Source: Arenibacter antarcticus
GTDB taxonomy: Bacteria > Bacteroidota > Bacteroidia > Flavobacteriales > Flavobacteriaceae
DNA length: 64,000 bases
Assembly (NCBI RefSeq): GCF_041320605.1
Contig: NZ_CP166679.1
Coordinates: forward strand, 806,001-870,000
Direction of reading: 5' to 3'
Of this stretch, positions 37,663-45,842 are shown one piece after another; within the stretch, counting starts at the first letter, position 1; every line of letters starts with the position of its first letter. The position numbers were made by a program, and so were the translations under genes. The notes beneath the pieces were generated by a model, which ran no database searches, was not told where the DNA came from, and saw only the letters and a program-made list of their open reading frames with translations.

Positions 37663-37886
37663 TTAAAACCTATATCCTATTCGCAAATGTAAATTAGCTT
37701 AGGTGCTGCTTCACTATCATTTTCTACGTATCCAGTTTGTTTGGCAAATACATATCTATATCCTATCCCGATTCCAGTTTCATAGGTAAAATGTTTTCCT
37801 AAAATTCTTCGGATTCCCCAAGTCGGAACTATTGAAATATCATTTATAATACTAATATTGTTGGTGTTAATTTGGTTTAAAAGAAC
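37663..37886 (-). pseudogene. Frameshifted 3' remnant of an outer-membrane barrel gene
   Basis: The minus strand reads ISIVPTWGIRRILGKHF, YETGIGIGYRYVFAKQTGYV, ENDSEAAPK, then needs a frame change near 37695 to continue NLHLRIGYRF-stop, a classical barrel C-terminus. The 5' part is missing (in-frame stop at 37887-37889). It is a decayed barrel gene, similar in style to the intact one at 35746. The 37215-37662 stretch beside it shows no gene. Confidence 0.6.
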
Positions 37887-37900
37887 TTATATTAGCCTGA

Positions 37901-38518
37901 TTAATCAATATTGTCTACTACAGATTCCCCTGTTAAATTATTGAAGAACAAACCCGTCCAAGTACCGTCCAATTCTAATATTTCCCCATTATTGATTTCC
38001 CTGAAGGTCGCTAAAAAACTAGCCTTATTTTTCCTGAGAAAAACAGTGTAATTTGATGTTAACGTACTTCTTGGGTTAAGCATAAGGGCATTTTCAAAAT
38101 AATAAGAAAATGGAAAATATGTTTCTTCTTGTGTTAAAGGCACTTCAACACCGCCTACTAGGTAACTGTAGCGCTCAGATAATAGACTCAACTCTTTTGT
38201 AATAGAAACCTGAACTTCCTCATAATTAAGTTTTGAGAAGGCTATTGAGTCATTAAATCTGAATAATGAACTGCCTTGCACATCCTTAAGGGGTTCAATA
38301 ACTACCTCCATAGGTGTTTCGGAATCATTCCTAAAATGTAATTCTGGAATTTTTTCTTCTACTATACTTTGCCCATCGGTTAGGTTTAGCTTCCATTGTA
38401 TATTAATTAATTCAAAAGATTTTAATCTTTGCTCATTATCAATTAGAGTATCGTCGTCACTACACGATATAAAACCAATGGATAAAAATAATGTAATACA
38501 TATTTTAGTTAAGTTCAT
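37901..38518 (-). CDS. Hypothetical lipoprotein
   Basis: A 205-residue lipoprotein: signal MNLTKICITLFLSIGFISC, with SDDDTLIDN after the cysteine, which fits surface export. The body is beta-rich (IQWKLNLTDGQSIVEEKI, FSKLNYEEVQVSITKELSLL, FYFE/YTVFLRKNKASFLATF-like strands) and has no recognised domain. It follows another lipoprotein gene by 88 bp on the same strand, so they are probably one transcript facing the TetR gene. Confidence 0.75.
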   Translation of the reverse strand: MNLTKICITLFLSIGFISCSDDDTLIDNEQRLKSFELINIQWKLNLTDGQSIVEEKIPELHFRNDSETPMEVVIEPLKDVQGSSLFRFNDSIAFSKLNYEEVQVSITKELSLLSERYSYLVGGVEVPLTQEETYFPFSYYFENALMLNPRSTLTSNYTVFLRKNKASFLATFREINNGEILELDGTWTGLFFNNLTGESVVDNID

Positions 38519-38606
38519 TTTTTCAATTTAATGTTTTTTTTAGAATGAATGGCAACGGGTTTGTGTCTAGTAAACAAGGGTCTTTATTTTTAATTACCTA
38601 CGGAAT

Positions 38607-39305
38607 TTAATTTACAATTTCAAACTCGTCATATTGGTTCCTAATTTTGATTAATTTATTATTTTTAAAAAATAGCGTAACCGAGTTTCTTCCATCTTTT
38701 GATGAAGATATATTCTCAAAAAATGTAAAAAACCATTCATCATAATTTTTCATATCCGGGTCATATGGTTTTTCTAACGATTTAGGAGGGAGAACAATTT
38801 GAAGATCTTGATACATTGGTATTTGATATATGGCAATTAATTTTCCCATTATACTATCAAGTGGGTCATTAATATTGATAGAAATATCACTTGGTTGATC
38901 TTCTGGCCAATTTTGAATAGGATCCAGCATGCCCCCTCCTTTTTCTATCGAGGTTACTTTATTTTGATCAAATTGGATTAATACCCTTTCTAAAACTCCT
39001 GTTGTTGTTTCTAGGGTGATTGCATTGTACAATGAAATATCACTTCGTATTTCTTCCGGTTTCGAATATGGTTTTTTGTAATTTATATTTACACTATGAA
39101 TGTTTTTTTCAACGCTTATTTTTTGAAGTTGTTTGTAAACTTCTAAAGGGGAACTACCAATTTCCAGGGTCCATTTTTTTCCCTTCGTAATGTTCTCAAT
39201 CTGTGGAAAGGAATCATCCTTTATACAGGAAAATAAAAACAATACAGAAAAGACTAATAAAATTAGTTTAGAGAATAGATTGATTTTGGTGAAATTCCTT
39301 TTCAT
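38607..39305 (-). CDS. Hypothetical lipoprotein
   Basis: A 232-residue lipoprotein with lipobox VLFLFSC followed by IKDDSFPQ. The mature part (GKKWTLEIGSSPLEVYKQLQ, QFDQNKVTSIEKGGG, DEWFFTFFENISSSKDG, VTLFFKNNKLIKIRNQYDEF) suggests an alpha/beta fold with repeated hydrophobic strands. The family is not recognised. It is the first gene of a two-lipoprotein unit, divergent from the TetR gene across a 171-bp region with two palindromes, one of which covers its likely -7 element (39329-39336). It is probably TetR-regulated. Confidence 0.78.
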   Translation of the reverse strand: MKRNFTKINLFSKLILLVFSVLFLFSCIKDDSFPQIENITKGKKWTLEIGSSPLEVYKQLQKISVEKNIHSVNINYKKPYSKPEEIRSDISLYNAITLETTTGVLERVLIQFDQNKVTSIEKGGGMLDPIQNWPEDQPSDISININDPLDSIMGKLIAIYQIPMYQDLQIVLPPKSLEKPYDPDMKNYDEWFFTFFENISSSKDGRNSVTLFFKNNKLIKIRNQYDEFEIVN

Positions 39306-39320
39306 GACTTTAAATTTTAA

Positions 39321-39364
39321 TTGATATACAAATGTATATCAATTTTCCCAATAACGGGAAAATT
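39321..39364. promoter_or_regulatory. Two adjoining palindromes between TetR and lipoprotein genes
   Basis: Palindrome 1 is TTGATATACA-AA-TGTATATCAA (39321-39342); palindrome 2 is AATTTTCCC-AATAAC-GGGAAAATT (39343-39364 including shared edge at 39341). Palindrome 1 contains CAAATGTA (39329-39336), the minus-strand TAnnTTTG element of the lipoprotein gene. This is where a TetR repressor would be expected to bind. Confidence 0.6.
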
Positions 39365-39453
39365 AAATTTTGATGGTTTGAATTTTATGATTGTTCCAGT
39401 GTCTATCCTTACTAAATTACATCGATATCTCTTTATTAATTATAAAAATTACA

Positions 39454-39461
39454 TAAGTTTG
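39454..39461 (+). promoter_or_regulatory. Minus-7 element of the TetR gene
   Basis: TAAGTTTG matches TAnnTTTG exactly, 15 bp before the ATG at 39477. A TTTA at 39432-39435 with an 18-bp spacer is a fair upstream element. Confidence 0.5.
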
Positions 39462-39476
39462 ACATAAAGGTTTACT

Positions 39477-40109
39477 ATGGCAAAAAAAAGGTACCAAGGA
39501 GAAATTAATGATAAGGAACGATCTAAAAAAAAGCTTATAAATGCTGTTGGTAAGGTACTTAAAACCAAAGGTTACATAGGGTTGTCGGCCACGAATATAG
39601 CAAAAGCGGCCGGGCTAAGTCGCCGCTTGATTACTATATATTTCGATTCTGTGGATGACTTGGTGGAAACTTATGTTCGGCAAAAAGACTATTGGATTTC
39701 AGCTTCTGGAAACACCGTGGATATGATTGCGGCCAATAAAGGTAAGGACACAAAATACATATTGGACTACATGATTCAAAACCAACTAGATTATTTTTTC
39801 AATAATCCAGAAATGCAAAAACTCATCTTATGGGAAATCAGTAAAAAAACGAAGATAATGTATGAAGTTTGTGAGGATAGGGAACATCTAGGATCAGAGG
39901 TTTTTAAACTGACCGATGTAGAGCTTCAGGGCAAAAATATTGATATAAGAGCAGTAACAGCACTTTTGGTAGCTGGCATCTATTATATGGTCTTGCACGC
40001 CAAATCGACCGACACCACATTCTGCGAAATTGATATTAACCAACCTGAGGGAATGGAAAGGATTAAAAATGCCATAAGTTTAATATTAGAAAATGCTTAT
40101 AATAATTGA
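39477..40109 (+). CDS. TetR/AcrR family transcriptional regulator
   Basis: A 210-residue regulator. The N-terminal helix-turn-helix is LSATNIAKAAGLSRRLITIYFDSVDDLVETYV (about residues 37-68, shown in part), the canonical TetR pattern. The C-terminal ligand-binding domain is helical and family-specific. It likely represses the divergent lipoprotein pair by binding the palindromes at 39321-39364 until an unknown ligand binds. Confidence 0.9.
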   Translation: MAKKRYQGEINDKERSKKKLINAVGKVLKTKGYIGLSATNIAKAAGLSRRLITIYFDSVDDLVETYVRQKDYWISASGNTVDMIAANKGKDTKYILDYMIQNQLDYFFNNPEMQKLILWEISKKTKIMYEVCEDREHLGSEVFKLTDVELQGKNIDIRAVTALLVAGIYYMVLHAKSTDTTFCEIDINQPEGMERIKNAISLILENAYNN

Positions 40110-40436
40110 TTTGCATTAAAAAGGGGGTCTGGCCACCTCCTTCCAGAAACATCTAGAATGGGGTTAAGTACCATAAATTGTCTGGTAAAACAGCCATTTT
40201 ACTAGACGGTTTATCCAACTCAACCAATTTTTGGGCGGAGTGTCCCATTTCTGGTTTTTTAAATAGTTGGGCTTCATACCCCTAGTTCCGGTAATACACT
40301 TTTTACAGAACCAGCAAAGTATATTTAAACGACCATATGATCTACAGTAATAAAAGTCAAGTACTTTTCTGATGCTCAGAATAAACATAGTTTATTTTTC
40401 CCGTATCTTTAATTAGTTTACACTTTTAACCTTTAA
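40110..40436. other. Intergenic region, possible decayed sequence
   Basis: 327 bp between TetR and the serine recombinase. A minus-strand open frame (40164-40388) has an odd, Cys/Trp-rich composition without a recognisable domain and is probably not a gene. Nothing else was seen. Confidence 0.3.
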
Positions 40437-41300
40437 ATGCCCAAGATGGATTTTGGATATGTAAGAGTTAGTTCCAAAACACAAAAATTGGATTTACAAG
40501 TTGATGCTCTATTAAAAGCGAAGGTTCTCCGTAAGAATATTTTCTCAGATATAGTTTCAGGAGTAAAGGCCGAGAGAAAAGGTCTTGATGAATTACTACC
40601 AAGATTAAGAGAGGGAGATACTTTAATTGTCTGGAAAATGGATCGCGTGGCCAGAAGTCTTACCCATCTAATAAAGTTAATGGAAGACTTTAATGATAAG
40701 GGCATCAATTTTAAAAGTATTCAGGAGCCTTTTATTGATACAAAGTCCCCTCATGGGAAATTTATATTTGCCATATTTGCTGCCTTTGCACAATTTGAAC
40801 GGGATCTTATCATTGAGAGAACTAGGGCAGGGCTTGAAAGTTCAAGACGGAAGGGTATTAGACTAGGAAGAAAACCGGGACTTGGCGATGAAGCAATAAA
40901 CAAGGCTATACTTGCTGAAAATTATTACCGGAAATACGATTTATCGGTTGAGGATATCATGAAATTAATTGAAGTGCGCTCCAAACGGACCCTATATAAA
41001 TATTTAGCATATAGAGGCCGAAGGAATTGTGCCATCTGCAGAAGTATCCTATGGGACCAAAAGCAACCAGTTGATGGTGCCTTTTGTAAAACTCACAACA
41101 AAAAGGTTTTCAAGTTTATTAATGACCGTTGTAAATTGGATACACCAATTGGAGATTTAGCAAGGGAAATGGTAAGTGATGGAAAGTTTCCTACTAAATC
41201 CGAAAAAGAGATTTTCAAATACTTAGAAATAAAAAGTATCGCTGGAAGAATCCACCCTCTTTTTTTAGAATTTAAAAACGAATACAAAAGGTTTAAATAA
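40437..41300 (+). CDS. Serine recombinase (resolvase/invertase type) with zinc-binding C-terminal tail
   Basis: A 287-residue recombinase. The catalytic domain is complete: GYVRVSSKTQKLDLQVDAL (nucleophile Ser), LRKNIFSDIVSGVKAERKGL, GDTLIVWKMDRVARS, and GKFIFAIFAAFAQFERDLIIERT. A helix-turn-helix-like stretch follows, then an extra ~90-residue tail with CAICRSILW and GAFCKTHNKKV, a C-x2-C-x(n)-C-x2-H zinc-ribbon pattern not usual in short resolvases. It may act as a resolvase or invertase of the element. It lies just inside attR, next to the tRNA. Confidence 0.9.
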   Translation: MPKMDFGYVRVSSKTQKLDLQVDALLKAKVLRKNIFSDIVSGVKAERKGLDELLPRLREGDTLIVWKMDRVARSLTHLIKLMEDFNDKGINFKSIQEPFIDTKSPHGKFIFAIFAAFAQFERDLIIERTRAGLESSRRKGIRLGRKPGLGDEAINKAILAENYYRKYDLSVEDIMKLIEVRSKRTLYKYLAYRGRRNCAICRSILWDQKQPVDGAFCKTHNKKVFKFINDRCKLDTPIGDLAREMVSDGKFPTKSEKEIFKYLEIKSIAGRIHPLFLEFKNEYKRFK

Positions 41301-41465
41301 GAATACGATTCTTTCAGGATACAGACCGGGCCCTTCTCATATGCTGATCAATACTTGTATTTTTTTGGAAAAAAATTACAACTTTTTCCTAATGCATTGA
41401 ATAGCCCTACTTTTTGCATAGTATTTAAAACTCCAGAACCGTCATGATCTCTCTAAACCCCAAAA

Positions 41466-41488
41466 TGTTGTACCTATGTTGTACCTAA
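41466..41488 (+). promoter_or_regulatory. Right arm-type repeats of the integrase
   Basis: Two head-to-tail copies of TGTTGTACCTA, same orientation as at 26472-26494. They abut the 92-bp repeat. Confidence 0.5.
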
Positions 41489-41578
41489 ACGAAAAAAGCC
41501 GACTCCTAAAAGTCGGCTTTCCCTTTGTACAGGCGGAGAGACTCGAACTCTCACACCTCACGGCACTAGATCCTAAGT
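41487..41578. repeat. attR: 92-bp repeat overlapping the intact tRNA-Leu
   Basis: Identical to 26276-26367. It includes the tRNA 3' part and terminator and rebuilds a functional gene with the 5' half at 41579-41609. Confidence 0.9.
41492..41517 (-). terminator. Terminator of tRNA-Leu
   Basis: On the minus strand a 7-bp stem GCCGACT/AGTCGGC is followed by TTTTTT, just past the tRNA 3' end. It is duplicated with the att repeat. Confidence 0.8.
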
Positions 41579-41609
41579 CTAGCGTGTCTACCAATTCCAC
41601 CACGCCTGC
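41528..41609 (-). tRNA. tRNA-Leu, anticodon TAG
   Basis: 82 nt starting GCAGGCGTGGTGGAATTGG, with the leucine-type D-loop (GGTAGACAC), anticodon loop CTTAGGA (TAG), a variable arm and GTTCGAGTCTC T-arm. The acceptor stem pairs GCAGGCG with CGCCTGT (one G-U). CCA is not encoded. It is the integration site of the element; the 3' part is supplied by attR. Confidence 0.93.
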
Positions 41610-41719
41610 ATTATTTCCGATTATTATCGGGATGCAAATATAAAGCAATTTTTCAATTCTGAAATACTTATGCAATAAAAAGTTCTTTTTTGTATTTTTA
41701 TCGTTTATACATAATTATA

Positions 41720-43108
41720 ATGCAACAATTAACAGAGTACCTCAACAAAAACAAGGACCGATTTATCAACGAACTGATAGAGCTCCTAAAAATGCCTTCC
41801 GTAAGCGCAGACCCTGCTTTTTCACAGGATGTTTTAAATACCGCCGATGCGGTAAAATCCGCTCTTTTAGAGGCTGGCTGCGACACCGTAGAGATTTGCG
41901 AAACCAAAGGCTACCCTATTGTGTACGGGGAGAAAATAATAGATCCGACCTTGCCCACCGTATTGGTTTATGGACATTATGATGTACAGCCCGCAGATCC
42001 CATAGATCTATGGGACTCCCCTCCTTTTGAACCTGTCATCAAAAATACCGACGTCCATCCCGAAGGCGCCATTTTTGCCAGGGGAGCCTGTGATGACAAA
42101 GGGCAGATGTACATGCATGTAAAGGCTATGGAGTTTATGGTTAGGACCAACCAATTGCCCTGTAACGTAAAGTTTATGATAGAAGGGGAAGAGGAAGTAG
42201 GAAGTGAAAATTTGGGCGAATTTGTCGCCAATAACAAAGAAAAACTTTCCAATGATATTATCCTTATCTCAGATACCGGAATGATTGCCAAAGACGTACC
42301 TTCCATAACTACCGGATTACGCGGGCTTAGCTATGTAGAAGTAGCCGTTACAGGTCCCAATCGCGATCTGCACTCCGGTCTATACGGTGGCGCCGTGGCC
42401 AACCCTATTAATGTGCTCACCAAAATGATCGCCTCCCTGCACGATGAGAATAACCATATTACCATCCCTGGATTTTACGACAAAGTAGAAGAGCTTTCCC
42501 AAGAAGAACGCAACGCCATGGCCAAAGCACCCTTTAATTTAGAGAATTATAAGAAGGCATTGGATATTAAGGATGTGTATGGCGAAAAAGGATATACTAC
42601 CAATGAGCGCAACTCCATCAGGCCAACTCTGGACGTTAATGGCATTTGGGGCGGCTATATTGGAGCAGGAGCCAAAACGGTGATCGCCAGTACGGCCTAC
42701 GCCAAGATTTCCATGCGCTTGGTGCCTCACCAAGAATGGGAAGAAATCACTCAACTCTTTAAAACCCATTTCGAAAATCTAGCCCCAGCAGGAGTCACCG
42801 TTAAGGTGAGTCCACATCATGGCGGCCAGGGCTATGTTACCCCAATAGACAATGACGCGTATAAGGCAGCCGAAAAAGCCTACGAAACTACCTTTGGGAA
42901 AACCCCTATCCCACAACGTAGTGGCGGCAGCATCCCCATCGTATCACTGTTTGAAAAAGAGCTGAACAGCAAAACCATCCTTATGGGCTTTGGTCTGGAC
43001 AGCGATGCCATACACTCACCCAACGAACACTTTGGGGTATGGAACTACCTGAAGGGAATAGAAACCATCCCGTATTTTTATAAATACTTTACAGAGCTTT
43101 CCAAATAA
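41720..43108 (+). CDS. M20 family dipeptidase
   Basis: A 462-residue di-zinc peptidase. The ligands are His in VLVYGHYDVQPAD, Asp in RGACDDKGQ, the Glu pair in IEGEEEVGSENL, Asp in LISDTGMI and His in SPNEHFGVWN. The dimerisation domain (SYVEVAVTGPNRDLHSGLYGG) is intact. It hydrolyses dipeptides or related substrates in the cytoplasm (no signal peptide). ATG 41720 was chosen over a TTG 30 bp earlier, the usual family start being MQQLTEYLN. A strong terminator follows the stop. Confidence 0.95.
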   Translation: MQQLTEYLNKNKDRFINELIELLKMPSVSADPAFSQDVLNTADAVKSALLEAGCDTVEICETKGYPIVYGEKIIDPTLPTVLVYGHYDVQPADPIDLWDSPPFEPVIKNTDVHPEGAIFARGACDDKGQMYMHVKAMEFMVRTNQLPCNVKFMIEGEEEVGSENLGEFVANNKEKLSNDIILISDTGMIAKDVPSITTGLRGLSYVEVAVTGPNRDLHSGLYGGAVANPINVLTKMIASLHDENNHITIPGFYDKVEELSQEERNAMAKAPFNLENYKKALDIKDVYGEKGYTTNERNSIRPTLDVNGIWGGYIGAGAKTVIASTAYAKISMRLVPHQEWEEITQLFKTHFENLAPAGVTVKVSPHHGGQGYVTPIDNDAYKAAEKAYETTFGKTPIPQRSGGSIPIVSLFEKELNSKTILMGFGLDSDAIHSPNEHFGVWNYLKGIETIPYFYKYFTELSK

Positions 43109-43116
43109 CTTTTTAC

Positions 43117-43147
43117 AATCCGTTCTTTTTAGAGCGGATTTTTTTTT
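43117..43147 (+). terminator. Terminator of the dipeptidase gene
   Basis: Stem AATCCGTTC / GAGCGGATT (one mismatch) with a 6-nt loop, followed by nine T. Confidence 0.85.
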
Positions 43148-43340
43148 ATGGGCGTCCCCCTATCGGGTCGCTCTTTCCGCTGAGATAGTATTGAGTACAA
43201 AGTAGTGAGTATTGAGATGAGTATAGATTAGACAATAAGCAAAAAACAAGAGCTCCTTCCCCTAAGAAGGGGAAAGGTGGACCGCACCCTGATAAGGGGG
43301 ACGGGACGGTAGGGGTTGAAACTATGACCCCCAAAACACT
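43148..43340. repeat. Dispersed palindromic repeat cluster
   Basis: A G+C-rich, palindromic patch (CCTATCGGGTCGCTCTTTCC, CTTCCCCTAAG/AAGGGGAAAG) interleaved with TATTGAGTAC/GTGAGTATTGAG runs. It resembles the repeat sequences common in flavobacterial intergenic regions and is related in style to the coding repeats at 55481 and 55600. No gene. Confidence 0.5.
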
Positions 43341-43385
43341 CAAAAGTGCAAAGCAGAAGAATTGAACAAAATCAAAAAAATTACC

Positions 43386-43430
43386 TCTACACTTGTAGAA
43401 TTTAAATTATTGTTCTATGTTTGTAGAACA
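43386..43430. promoter_or_regulatory. BlaI-type operators upstream of the first BlaI gene
   Basis: TCTACACTTGTAGA (43386-43399) and TGTTCTA-TGTTTG-TAGAACA (43411-43430) both have the form CTA-N6-TAG, matching the TACAnnTGTA-like sites of BlaI/MecI repressors. They lie 19-63 bp before the gene. Confidence 0.7.
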
Positions 43431-43448
43431 CTAACAAATTCAGTTCCC

Positions 43449-43814
43449 ATGAAGCTATCAAAATCAGAAGAGGAATTAATGAACCATCTCTGGAAGCTGG
43501 ATAAAGCTTTTATGAAAGATTTATTAGAAGCCTATCCAGAACCAAAACCTGCCACCACTACCGTTGCTACATTATTAAAGCGAATGACGGATAAAGGCTT
43601 TGTAGGCTATAACCTCTTGGGAAATGCACGGGAATATTTTCCGCTCGTAAAAAAGAAAGACTATTTCTCCAAACATTTAAACGGACTCATAAAAAACTTT
43701 TTCAACAATAGCGCCTCCCAATTTGCTTCTTTTTTCACCCAGGAAACCGACCTAAGCAAATCAGAATTGGAAGAATTAAGGAACTTGATAGATACCGAAC
43801 TCAAAAACAAATAG
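43449..43814 (+). CDS. BlaI/MecI family transcriptional repressor
   Basis: A 121-residue repressor: LSKSEEELMNHLWKLDKAFM, winged-helix core KPATTTVATLLKRMTDKGFVGYNLLGNAREYFPLV, and a helical dimerisation tail. This is the BlaI size and order. ATG 43449 was chosen over a TTG upstream since the helix starts there and the operators lie before it. It represses its own operon until the M56 peptidase partner, encoded 2 bp downstream, inactivates it. Confidence 0.92.
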   Translation: MKLSKSEEELMNHLWKLDKAFMKDLLEAYPEPKPATTTVATLLKRMTDKGFVGYNLLGNAREYFPLVKKKDYFSKHLNGLIKNFFNNSASQFASFFTQETDLSKSELEELRNLIDTELKNK

Positions 43815-43816
43815 TC

Positions 43817-45712
43817 ATGTGGATGTATCTTCTAAAATTTAGCATTTGCCTTCTGGCGCTACTCCTATTCTATATATTGGTATTGGAGAAGGTACATATC
43901 CATCATTTTAAAAGATACTATCTTTTGGCAGTATTTGTCATCGCCCTAGGAATCCCACTAATTACGTTTACCGAATATGTAACCGTGGTAGCGCAGCCTT
44001 TATCCCATCAAACAATTACAAATCCAAATTTCCATCAACAGTTCACATCACCAGAGGAAACCAATATTCTATCGTTTATAGGATGGGGCATCTATTGCTT
44101 AGGCGTAGTAGCTTTCGCAACTAAATTCCTCCTAAACCTAAAAACAATAATCAGTAGTATCCGCAACAATCCTAAGCAGCGATCCGGAAAATTGCAGCAC
44201 GTGCTCGTAAAAGAACAAATTGCACCACATACCTTTTTTAGCTACCTCTTTTTCAACCTAAAAAACTATAGAACCTATAAGATACCACAGGAAGTATTTT
44301 GGCACGAGGAGACTCATGCAAGACAAAAACACAGCATGGACATACTGCTGCTAGAACTGCTTCAAATAATTTTCTGGTTTCACCCGCTTATCTATTGGGC
44401 AAAACACCTGGTAAAACTAAACCACGAGTTTCTGGCAGACCAGGCCGTGTTGAACAAAGGAGCAGTAATTCCTGTCTATCAAAATCTAGTACTGGCATTC
44501 TCATCAAATGCTATAGCACCAACATTGGCAAATGCCATTCATTATTCATCAATCAAAAAACGAATCGTTATCATGAAAACACAAACCTCAAGAAAAGCCA
44601 TCTGGCTAAAAAATTTATTACTCATTCCATTAATAACTCTTTTACTTTATAGTTTTAGTACGAAAGAAATTCTCCAAATAAAGAAGGTCGAGAATGAAAT
44701 TATACTTCCTGATCATTTAAAAGAAAAGAAAACAGATCAGGAAATATTTTATGAATCTAAGATCCAAAATATCCCAGAACAAGAAATTTTGATATCCATA
44801 AATAAATATGGACAACTATTGGTCAAGGATGATTTGGTTAAGATTGACGACTTAAAATCCCACTTGTTAAATTATAACCAAAAGCTGACCAAAGAACAAA
44901 GAAGTCAAATCGTCAAAGCCTTAATTCAGGTAGAGAAAAAAACACCAGACGATATCATTAAAAAAGTTGAAGCCATCTTATTGGACTACGGTGTAGCGAC
45001 AATTGACATCAAGGAGGTTATAAAATATCAAAACCAAGAGGAAGTTACCAAAAATGAAATCAAGGAATTCAACACCCTTGCTAAAAAACACAATGCACAG
45101 CCTATAAATGAACGGGTTGTAAAAGGTAAAGATTTAAAGCGTTTAGAATATATCTATAACCGCATGAGTGATGCCCAAAAGAAAAACGCCCAACCCTTTC
45201 CCGAATGTCCAGCTCCGGCTCCGGCACCTAAGGTTATGAAGAATTCAAAACTACCACCACCCCCACCAATACCTCCCACAGCCCCAAAAGCAGAGCGTGA
45301 AATTTATGAAAGAACGATTCAGGCTTATGAAAAAGGAAATCCTGGCATCATCAAAACTAAAAAGACAGCGGATGATAAAATAATTGAAGTCATAGAAATT
45401 ATAGAAGACCAAGAGTCCCTACCTCCACCGCCACCACCTTACAATATTCCCGACCAAAAAAAACATTCCAAAGCCTTACTAGATGCTTTTAAGAATTTTG
45501 ACGAAAAAGCCAATACTTATGGTAAAGCGGTTGGCGCATATATGAAAAAGAAAGAGGGCACTCTTTTCAATCTAGAAGCTCTGTACGAAGAAACCATGGT
45601 CTTATATGACAGCTATGTAGTGCTAGCGATAAAAGAAGACCTTATGAAACCAACACCTCCCTCGGCAACCAAAGACCAAGGGGAAAAAAATCATCCCAAA
45701 ATTAAACAATAA
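43817..45712 (+). CDS. M56 family BlaR1-like peptidase with proline-rich C-terminus
   Basis: A 631-residue membrane sensor-protease: two N-terminal hydrophobic segments, an M56 zinc motif HEETHARQKHSMD with a downstream Glu (LNHEFLADQAV), a further membrane segment near 265, then a ~350-residue periplasmic-type region. The region contains PECPAPAPAPK and PPPPPIPPTAP stretches like those of TonB-linked proteins. It should cleave or inactivate the preceding BlaI repressor in response to a signal; no penicillin-binding domain is seen, so beta-lactam sensing is unlikely. Two bp separate the genes. Confidence 0.88.
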   Translation: MWMYLLKFSICLLALLLFYILVLEKVHIHHFKRYYLLAVFVIALGIPLITFTEYVTVVAQPLSHQTITNPNFHQQFTSPEETNILSFIGWGIYCLGVVAFATKFLLNLKTIISSIRNNPKQRSGKLQHVLVKEQIAPHTFFSYLFFNLKNYRTYKIPQEVFWHEETHARQKHSMDILLLELLQIIFWFHPLIYWAKHLVKLNHEFLADQAVLNKGAVIPVYQNLVLAFSSNAIAPTLANAIHYSSIKKRIVIMKTQTSRKAIWLKNLLLIPLITLLLYSFSTKEILQIKKVENEIILPDHLKEKKTDQEIFYESKIQNIPEQEILISINKYGQLLVKDDLVKIDDLKSHLLNYNQKLTKEQRSQIVKALIQVEKKTPDDIIKKVEAILLDYGVATIDIKEVIKYQNQEEVTKNEIKEFNTLAKKHNAQPINERVVKGKDLKRLEYIYNRMSDAQKKNAQPFPECPAPAPAPKVMKNSKLPPPPPIPPTAPKAEREIYERTIQAYEKGNPGIIKTKKTADDKIIEVIEIIEDQESLPPPPPPYNIPDQKKHSKALLDAFKNFDEKANTYGKAVGAYMKKKEGTLFNLEALYEETMVLYDSYVVLAIKEDLMKPTPPSATKDQGEKNHPKIKQ

Positions 45713-45787
45713 TCATATTGCTAAATAAGTGTTCCAAGAACTGCTCCTGACCCATCTTGAAGCCATTTTGGCTTTGTCAATAACCTT

Positions 45788-45824
45788 AAAACCCATAAAT
45801 AAAAGATGTTTATTTATGGGTTTT
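45788..45824. terminator. Bidirectional terminator between convergent genes
   Basis: A perfect 14-bp stem AAAACCCATAAATA / TATTTATGGGTTTT with A/T tracts on both sides lies between the M56 gene and the convergent CBS gene. Confidence 0.85.
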
Positions 45825-45842
45825 ATGGTTAACTCCTACGCA

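Larger units (their letters stand above)
26276..41578 (+). mobile_element. Integrative and mobilizable element in tRNA-Leu(TAG)
   Basis: About 15.2 kb between identical 92-bp tRNA-derived repeats. It encodes a tyrosine integrase next to attL, MobC and a relaxase with a candidate oriT, but no coupling protein or type IV secretion genes. It should therefore move only with a helper conjugative element. Cargo includes a SWIM protein, an AbiE-type toxin-antitoxin system, outer-membrane barrels, a TetR-lipoprotein set and a serine recombinase. Several decayed fragments suggest stepwise assembly. Confidence 0.85.

Noticed and set aside
40164-40388. A minus-strand 74-codon open frame
   Set aside because: Cys/Trp-rich, no recognised domain, no start context; it could be a transposase scrap but cannot be supported.
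41442-41675. An open frame over the tRNA region
   Set aside because: It overlaps the intact tRNA-Leu and attR and has no protein features.
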